In this document: piece after piece, positions 58,377 to 64,000 of the stretch
How the letters are laid out: every line of letters starts with the position of its first letter
Numbering within the stretch: the first letter of the stretch is position 1
From: an uncultured Lachnospiraceae bacterium
GTDB taxonomy: Bacteria; Bacillota; Clostridia; Lachnospirales; Lachnospiraceae
Assembly (NCBI GenBank): GCA_946616835.1
Contig: CAMOJK010000002.1
Coordinates: 18,564-82,563, forward strand
Reading direction: 5' to 3'
Length of the DNA: 64,000 nt
Program-made: the position numbers and the translations under genes
Notes under the pieces: model-generated
The model's input: the letters and a program-made list of their open reading frames with translations, nothing else
What the model was told of the DNA's origin: nothing
Database searches by the model: none

Positions 58377-59199
58377 GACTGCACCACCTTTTCCATATCA
58401 TATCGTGCATTTTATTTATATATGCTTCTCCGATAATATCTTCAAGTCCTTCGAAAATATCTGCAATGTCATTTTCTGTAAGCTTCGGAAGTCTTTTAAG
58501 AAAACTTTTCGGAACTATCCGGACATTCTGCAAAGCGCTTGATGTTCCAATGAAGGACTGGATTCTTTTATCCTCTAACACATCATAGTGTTCCAGTTCC
58601 TGTAAAGTGTGACACCTGCATACCAGGCTGAGCCCGTGGTCAAAAAGGGGAGCAAGTCTGTCTGCCTTCTTTTTGGGATTACGCAATACTTCAATATTGG
58701 CCCCATGCCGGTCTCTGTTAAGAACAAGATAATCAATCACGGTCATCTCATATATATATGTATCCCATCCCTTACGGTTACAGAATTCAAGCGGGGATTC
58801 ATCTTTTTCTTTTTCCATTGCGTAGTAATCTTCGAGGGATAATTTGCTTTCCCCGGGGGCCTTATAATCTTCGGATTCGCAAAGATATGTTTCGTACTCT
58901 TTTCCATCAATTCGTACAGCAGCATGAACAAGGGTGTATTCCAAATGTTTGATACCGAGTTTTTGAAGCAGCCTTTGAACCACAATCTCATTTATACATT
59001 CGTGTCCTACGATACCGTTTAGCTGATCATAGTCAGAAAGCTTGTAGTACTTCTTCTTTTTTCCGGTATCATCATAGGCCTTCAGAAATGAGCCGGCAGT
59101 ACCGGAGGACTTTCTGGTTTTGGTCCAATTCAGGTAACTCATATCATGAAGTTCTGTAATAATATCGGTCATATCATACACCCAAAAAACGCTTGACAA
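58363..59199 (-). CDS. HipA-like kinase-fold protein
   Basis: DYLVLNRDRHGANIEVLRN...LAPLFDHGLSL matching HipA NxDRHxxN and FDxG pattern. Confidence 0.75.
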   Translation of the reverse strand: MSSVFWVYDMTDIITELHDMSYLNWTKTRKSSGTAGSFLKAYDDTGKKKKYYKLSDYDQLNGIVGHECINEIVVQRLLQKLGIKHLEYTLVHAAVRIDGKEYETYLCESEDYKAPGESKLSLEDYYAMEKEKDESPLEFCNRKGWDTYIYEMTVIDYLVLNRDRHGANIEVLRNPKKKADRLAPLFDHGLSLVCRCHTLQELEHYDVLEDKRIQSFIGTSSALQNVRIVPKSFLKRLPKLTENDIADIFEGLEDIIGEAYINKMHDMIWKRWCSLDSI

Positions 59200-59228
59200 T
59201 TGACAACTGTTTTATTTAATAATAAAAA

Positions 59229-59252
59229 AATACTTGACGATTGTCAAGTATT
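59229..59252. promoter_or_regulatory. Palindromic operator candidate upstream of HipA-like pair
   Basis: AATACTTGAC-GATT-GTCAAGTATT; nearby direct TTGTCAA boxes on the minus strand (59190-59208). Confidence 0.65.
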
Positions 59253-59312
59253 TGCGTTTCTCATTCTCTTTCGTGAGAGTCCAAGCAGATAGTCTGCAGA
59301 GATTTCAAGTGC
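59244..59312 (-). pseudogene. C-terminal relic of an Xre/HTH regulator
   Basis: Minus strand reads ALEISADYLLGLSRKRMRNANT*, near-identical to C-terminus of 63416-63646 (YNVSADYLLGLSRKRIRNI*). Confidence 0.85.
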
Positions 59313-59318
59313 CTATTT

Positions 59319-59387
59319 ACCGATTAGTAATCATATCTGACCGATTGTTTGTTTTCTATGGTATTTCAGTTCGGTTTCAGATATAAT
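59319..59387 (+). promoter_or_regulatory. LytTR-like paired direct repeat promoter A
   Basis: ACCGATTAG (59319) and ACCGATTG (59340), 21-bp period; ATTTCAGTTC at +23; TATAAT at +42 from second box. Confidence 0.7.
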
Positions 59388-59457
59388 ATTACCACTAGTT
59401 TGATAAAACTAACCGCTTCTTACAATTACACGATTTGCTAGGAAGGTGTAGTATGTT

Positions 59458-59961
59458 ATGAAGAATTTTATCAAGGAAGATCAGAAGCTTCCTCTTTTTG
59501 GAATCGGGCCGTTTATGATCGGCGGAATGGTCGCCTTGACAGCTGCAGGTATTATTTTGGCTTTTGCTGTATTGAAATCAGGATGGCTGTCGGGTATATG
59601 GTCCTGGGTAAGCGTTGGTGTGGGAGCTGCTCTCTGGATCGCAGGGTTTGTTGTATGGTTTATCAGTGCGATACGTTCCGGAATGGATAAGAATATTAGC
59701 GAGAATATCCTGAAGACCAACGGGATATATGCATGGGTCAGGAATCCCATGTACAGCGGAATCTGGCTGATGATCACAGGCGGTACCCTGATGTTCCATA
59801 ATGCATGGCTATTCATCCTTCCCTTTGTAAACTGGCTTATCATGACAATTGTCCTGATCAATACGGAAGAGAAGTGGCTGCTTGACCTGTACGGTGAGGA
59901 ATACGCAGAATACAAGAAGCACGTGAACCGCTGCATTCCCTGGATCCCGAGGAAGAAATAA
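59458..59961 (+). CDS. Isoprenylcysteine carboxyl methyltransferase-like membrane protein
   Basis: GIYAWVRNPMYSGIWLMITG...EEKWLLDLYGEEYAEYKKHVNRCIPW. Confidence 0.88.
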   Translation: MKNFIKEDQKLPLFGIGPFMIGGMVALTAAGIILAFAVLKSGWLSGIWSWVSVGVGAALWIAGFVVWFISAIRSGMDKNISENILKTNGIYAWVRNPMYSGIWLMITGGTLMFHNAWLFILPFVNWLIMTIVLINTEEKWLLDLYGEEYAEYKKHVNRCIPWIPRKK

Positions 59962-60038
59962 TATTCAGATTAAAGACCATATTCTGTTTATAGCATTGCA
60001 ATGATGTCAGCAGGTATGGTTTTTTGTGGTAAAAAGGA

Positions 60039-61070
60039 TCAGGGATGCATTTTGACTGTCCTTATTATTTCCTCTATCACATTTATATCGTTTACAGGCA
60101 TTTTCCGCCATTGATATTTCTCAAGATGCTTGGAGTAATACTCGTTTGGCACACAGTCGTCTATCCAGAGGGGGAAGATCTTTTTATTCAGTTCAACTGC
60201 TTTTTCAAATTCGATTCTGACTTCCTTACTTTCCTGGGATGAATAGGAAAGCAGTATCAGGAACAGGTCACAGGCTTCTATTGCCTGCATTTCGTGATCC
60301 ATATAATAAGTTCCGGCAGGAACATCCTCGGGAGCACGCCATACAAATACATCCCGTGCCTCTAACAGTTCCTTTATTTCCTCGGCACGCTCGCTGTTCA
60401 ATTGGTTGTAGCTCAAGAAAATTAAAGGCGGATTTTCCGGTCTCTCTGTCAGCATGCATCCGGTATTCCAGAACCTGAACAGAGTATTTACCTTTTTGTC
60501 TGTCAGGTCCGTAAACAGTTTCTCTCTCTCTTGGGCATTCTTATGAGAAGCAGTCATTTCCTGGGTATATATGCTGCAGCTCATCAGCTTATACAGAAAT
60601 CTGAGACTACTCTTAAGGTCATCAGCTGTTATAATATGTGCCGGATCAAAATCCGGTGGAAGTATACTGCTGTCAATATTGTTGATCATAATATCCGGGA
60701 AGCAGGCAAACTCATATACCAGCGGAGTGATATTGAATTTTCTTTTCAGATATTCTTTTACCTGGTAACGTACACCCCGAAGTCTCAAGCCGCCGCGTCT
60801 TTCACGCATGTTTACCCTGCGTCCGTTTTTATATATGTAGTAATATTCACCTTCCGAATATTCAAAAGCGGAGGCCCCGCATATTTCCAGAATATAAACG
60901 CCCATATGGGGAACAAAAAGAAGCATATCGCATTCCTTCACTTCGCCTTCACGCAGACTTATGTTTGGAGAAAAAGATGCGCAGATGTAATCCGGCAGTT
61001 CCCTCATTACAAAGTCATACAATATCATTTCTGAATGATTAAAGGGGGTTTCCCCGATTAAACGCGCCAT
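60039..61070 (-). CDS. NERD-like domain + TIR domain protein
   Basis: N-term EGEVKECDMLLFVPHMGVYILEI (NERD-like); C-term PLIFLSYNQLNSERAEEIKELLEARDVFVWRAPEDVPAGTYYMDHEMQAIEACDLFLILLSYSSQESKEVRIEFEKAVELNKKIFPLWIDD (TIR). Confidence 0.8.
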   Translation of the reverse strand: MARLIGETPFNHSEMILYDFVMRELPDYICASFSPNISLREGEVKECDMLLFVPHMGVYILEICGASAFEYSEGEYYYIYKNGRRVNMRERRGGLRLRGVRYQVKEYLKRKFNITPLVYEFACFPDIMINNIDSSILPPDFDPAHIITADDLKSSLRFLYKLMSCSIYTQEMTASHKNAQEREKLFTDLTDKKVNTLFRFWNTGCMLTERPENPPLIFLSYNQLNSERAEEIKELLEARDVFVWRAPEDVPAGTYYMDHEMQAIEACDLFLILLSYSSQESKEVRIEFEKAVELNKKIFPLWIDDCVPNEYYSKHLEKYQWRKMPVNDINVIEEIIRTVKMHP

Positions 61071-61340
61071 AGATCAGCTCTCCTTCAAACTTTTTCTAAG
61101 ATGATTCTATCAGATACTGCATGCTTTTTCTATTTAATATGAACATTCCCAAATCGGTCAAAACGGCACATGCAGGTGCAACGTTTTTTTGAGCCTTTTC
61201 AGCAAACATTTCATGGATAAGAATTATTCATATAAGCTTCTTCCGGAGAGCAGGGTGATATTTATCTGTCGCAGATGATAGTATGCGCTTTTTATTTACA
61301 TCAAAGGAGGATGTTGTTAATGAAAAATAAATGATTTTTG

Positions 61341-61409
61341 ACCGTTTAGTCATCAAATCTGACCGTTTATCGCATTTTTATAGAATTTCAGTTCCTTTTC
61401 TAGTAAAAT
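61341..61409 (+). promoter_or_regulatory. LytTR-like paired direct repeat promoter B
   Basis: ACCGTTTAG (61341) and ACCGTTTAT (61362), 21-bp period; ATTTCAGTTC at +23; TAAAAT at +42 from second box. Confidence 0.75.
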
Positions 61410-61445
61410 ACACCAATCGGATTTTTTGTAAGAGGAGGATAGAGT

Positions 61446-62246
61446 ATGAAAAATGTAATGAAGAAAGTATTTGGAGGCATGGCAGTATTCGGTGCGCTGG
61501 CAGCAGTATTTCTGACAGTAGGTGCATTTACCAGTACCGTAGCTTTTGCTGATGTGTCAGAAGAGTCCATAGAGGGCCTGAGTGATGATGATGAGGTGGT
61601 AGTCAGCTATAAAGAAAAAGATAAAGAATGCGACAGCTGCAGCTGTAGTGAAAAATATGATGATGTAACCATGACAAAAAGCGAGTATAATGCCCTGAAG
61701 GATAAAAGCTATATTGTAATTACATCTGTAAGACCTGCAAACGAAAGCAGCGAGACAGAGGCCGCCACTGAGGAAACCGCAGCTGAGGCAGCTACGGAAA
61801 CTACAGATGAGCCCGAGGCAGCTACAGAAGCTACAGAAGCTACAGAGGAGACTGTACAGGAGACTGCGGAACCTATTCAGATCGAAAGTGCTTTATGGGA
61901 AAAGGTTGACGGTGAGAATGTATTCCATGTTTCCGGACGTGTAAGCAAGGAGCTGTTAGATCAGGGATGGAAGCCGGAGGAATTCTATCTGCTTCCCGGA
62001 GAAAACGCATCCCTTGACGACTGGATAGGTATAGCTACAGCCCAGGAAGGGGTTGACCTTGATATCTGGGACAACGAGGACGGCAGTATATCATTTAAGT
62101 GGTCCGGTTCTTTCTATATGCCTGAGGCAACACTTGCGGATGATGCTGATGCGTATGTATGTTTCTCGGTCCATGACGTTGATTATACACAGGAAATGCC
62201 CAGTGCAACGGTTTGTCTAAAGCAGGGCGAGATGTATGAGAAATAA
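61446..62246 (+). CDS. Secreted hypothetical protein with Cys-rich motif and Thr/Glu/Ala-rich linker
   Basis: Signal peptide; ECDSCSCSEKYDD; EAATEATEATEETVQETAE repeat region. Confidence 0.75.
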   Translation: MKNVMKKVFGGMAVFGALAAVFLTVGAFTSTVAFADVSEESIEGLSDDDEVVVSYKEKDKECDSCSCSEKYDDVTMTKSEYNALKDKSYIVITSVRPANESSETEAATEETAAEAATETTDEPEAATEATEATEETVQETAEPIQIESALWEKVDGENVFHVSGRVSKELLDQGWKPEEFYLLPGENASLDDWIGIATAQEGVDLDIWDNEDGSISFKWSGSFYMPEATLADDADAYVCFSVHDVDYTQEMPSATVCLKQGEMYEK

Positions 62247-62303
62247 GTAAAGTAAATCAGTTATCACTACGTTTAAAAATATAGTATTACTCTGAATTAT
62301 AAT

Positions 62304-62344
62304 AAAGCAGATGAGCCGGCGGACAGCTGTTTCATCTGCTTTTA
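62304..62344 (+). terminator. Intrinsic terminator
   Basis: AAAGCAGATGA...TCATCTGCTTTT. Confidence 0.8.
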
Positions 62345-62436
62345 TAAGTATGATGTTGCATAAGCTGCTGTGCAACAGCATTGCTGAAATGTTATATACG
62401 AATTGTAACAGCTTTTATATTTAGGAGGACAGAACA

Positions 62437-63147
62437 ATACATCCGGTATTCACAATATTATGCTTTGACATATCAGCCTATATGCTCTTTGGAACCATAG
62501 GAATGTTTTTTGTCTGCATATTCAATTCTTTCAGAATGGAGAGGGCAAAATTATCCTATAGGGGGCTTTTTTTCTATATAGCAAGCTGTATCGCTATGAT
62601 GCTCATATGCAGCAGGATCGCTTATGCTGTATCAGACATTGCCGTGACCGGTTTTTCAATTAAAGGTTTCTTCCATGATCTGATCTACGGCGGGATAGTT
62701 TTCTACGGCGGAATGCTTGGGGTGATAGCGGGAGCAGCCATTTTTGCAAAGTTTACCCACAGGAGCATACGTCTTATGCTGGATCATATCACCCCCTCGA
62801 TACCGCTGTTTCATATATTCGGACGCATTGGCTGTCTTTTTGCCGGCTGCTGTTACGGATTTGAATATTCGTGGGGGGTTCCAAATGAGGATTTTCCGGG
62901 TAAGCTTTTCTTTCCGGTGCAGGCAGCAGAGAGCCTGTGTAATTTGCTTATCTTTTCCGGCCTGCTCATAATGTAGAAAGTACGGAAATCTGATAAATAT
63001 ACCCTTGAAGCATATTTTTTTGCTTATGGGATATGCAGGTTCATACTTGAATTCTTCCGGGGGGATACCGGGCGCGGCATCTGGCCTGACGGTCTGTCAT
63101 CATCCCAGCATATCTCTATAGCACTGGTTATATTTGTGGCAGTGTAG
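62437..63147 (+). pseudogene. lgt-like prolipoprotein diacylglyceryl transferase with ATA start position and in-frame TAG
   Basis: AGGAGG RBS 62423-62428; reading from ATA: (I/M)HPVFTILCFDISAYMLFG...FGRIGCLFAGCCYG...LLIM*KVRKSDKYTLEAYFFAYGICRFILEFFRGDTGRGIWPDGLSSSQHISI...; TAG at 62974-62976. Confidence 0.85.
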
Positions 63148-63241
63148 ATGTACTGTATCCAGAGGCGTTGTTCTCGAAATTAACCTTATATTAATGGAAA
63201 TTCGGGGGGAAGGTGGAAGAAAATTACTTGATAAATATAGG

Positions 63242-63295
63242 GCGGACAGGGCGAGAAAGTTCCTGAATACTTTTGAGTTTGAAAAGGTGCACTGA
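63242..63295 (+). pseudogene. Relic of GlnQ-like ATPase C-terminus
   Basis: Reads ADRARKFLNTFEFEKVH*, last 16 residues identical to the C-terminus of the CDS ending at 57551. Confidence 0.9.
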
Positions 63296-63415
63296 GCCTC
63301 GGCTTTATTGTGACATATCGACCATTGGATAAGACAAGAAGCATAATGCTTTGCGTTGATTCGGTGGTTTTATTTTTCTGAATATCCGGAATGCTATAAA
63401 GAAAAACTACTGCAG

Positions 63416-63646
63416 TTAAATATTTCTTATTCTCTTTCGTGAGAGTCCAAGTAAGTAGTCTGCAGAAACATTATATAATTCGCATAGCCTTATAAGGTGT
63501 CGTATAGGCATTTCATTTGCTCCGCGTTCATAACGTGCATACATAGTCTGGGATGTTCCGAGATACTGTGCAACATATTCCTGTTTGTACCCCATATCTT
63601 CCCTAAGATCTCGCATTATTTGGATGTATGCCGGTTTATGATCCAT
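63416..63646 (-). CDS. Xre family HTH regulator
   Basis: LREDMGYKQEYVAQYLGTSQTMYARYERGANEMPIRHLIRLCELYNVSADYLLGLS. Confidence 0.95.
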   Translation of the reverse strand: MDHKPAYIQIMRDLREDMGYKQEYVAQYLGTSQTMYARYERGANEMPIRHLIRLCELYNVSADYLLGLSRKRIRNI

Positions 63647-63682
63647 TCACATGTCCTCTGATTTTATTGTAACAAGTAAAAA

Positions 63683-63709
63683 ATATTTACTATTGAATAT
63701 AGTAAATAT
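63683..63709. promoter_or_regulatory. Inverted repeat operator candidate upstream of Xre gene
   Basis: ATATTTACTA-N7-TAGTAAATAT perfect arms. Confidence 0.7.
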
Positions 63710-63836
63710 GTGTACTAAAATTATCTGCAGAAGCGCATATGATTAGCAGATACTGAATGGATAATAATGTTGCTTGATGTGGAGATATCCGGGATAAAAA
63801 CTTCGGATAGTTATAGGGGGAACAGGGGACGCAGCT

Positions 63837-64000
63837 ATGCCACAGGATGAAAGGAACAGAGATTTAAACGATGGGGAAAGGGAGATCGATCTGATAGAGC
63901 TCCTTGCCTACCTTGTCAGATACAGTCGGATTCTTATTTTTGCATTGGTTGCGGGTTTGGTAATAGGAGCAGGAATTTCAGCGGGAAGTTATTTCTATCG
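63837..64000 (+). CDS. Wzz/chain-length-determinant-like polysaccharide co-polymerase (partial, runs off window)
   Basis: MPQDERNRDLNDGEREIDLIELLAYLVRYSRILIFALVAGLVIGAGISAGSYF. Confidence 0.8.
   Translation, partial: MPQDERNRDLNDGEREIDLIELLAYLVRYSRILIFALVAGLVIGAGISAGSYFY

Noticed and set aside
61145-61165. Minus-strand ACCGATTT upstream of the NERD-TIR gene as a third LytTR-like promoter
   Set aside because: Only one box found; the second box at 21 bp, the ATTTCAGTTC element and the -10 at +42 are missing.
61320-61334. Tiny ORF ATG AAA AAT AAA TGA with strong AGGAGG RBS
   Set aside because: Four codons only; probably a leftover of a deleted gene start rather than a functional leader. Not enough evidence.
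61800-61860. GCTACAGAA tandem repeats
   Set aside because: Coding low-complexity ATEATEATEE linker typical of secreted surface proteins, not a separate element.

Overview
The window looks like a chromosomal segment of a low-to-mid GC Firmicute, probably Lachnospiraceae (inferred from gene content only). It contains about 45 credible protein genes and no tRNA, rRNA, CRISPR array or intact transposase that I could see. Gene content includes: an acyl-adenylate ligase with a stand-alone ACP; three GGDEF proteins (one with a degenerate EAL domain); a PadR/DUF1700/DUF4097 operon; an amidase; rsmG; an orphan SBP-permease fusion; hypC-hypD plus an AmmeMemoRadiSam-type radical SAM gene; an ADP-ribosyltransferase-like protein with a small partner; a GH3 enzyme and a C1 peptidase; MBOAT, SGNH-like and A-T-R (ligase-ACP-reductase) genes; 2-hydroxyacyl-CoA dehydratase activase-type genes; GT2 and YfhO; a dual ABC importer locus; and an accessory zone at 57.5-63.7 kb (HipA-like pair, NERD-TIR protein, gene relics, lgt-like pseudogene, Xre regulator). 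The strongest non-obvious signals are: (1) a 36-aa Cys-rich leader ORF at 51511-51621 followed by four mutually exclusive complementary segments, upstream of a binding protein that fuses two SBP families and serves a locus with two ABC importers; (2) two copies of a ~230-nt structured RNA with a 39-nt identical core and covarying helices at 22263-22493 and 36449-36678; (3) two promoters sharing identically spaced LytTR-like direct repeats; (4) a NERD-TIR fusion beside a HipA-like module and truncated relics; (5) several previously hidden gene relics. All family calls are from motif reading only; no database search was run.
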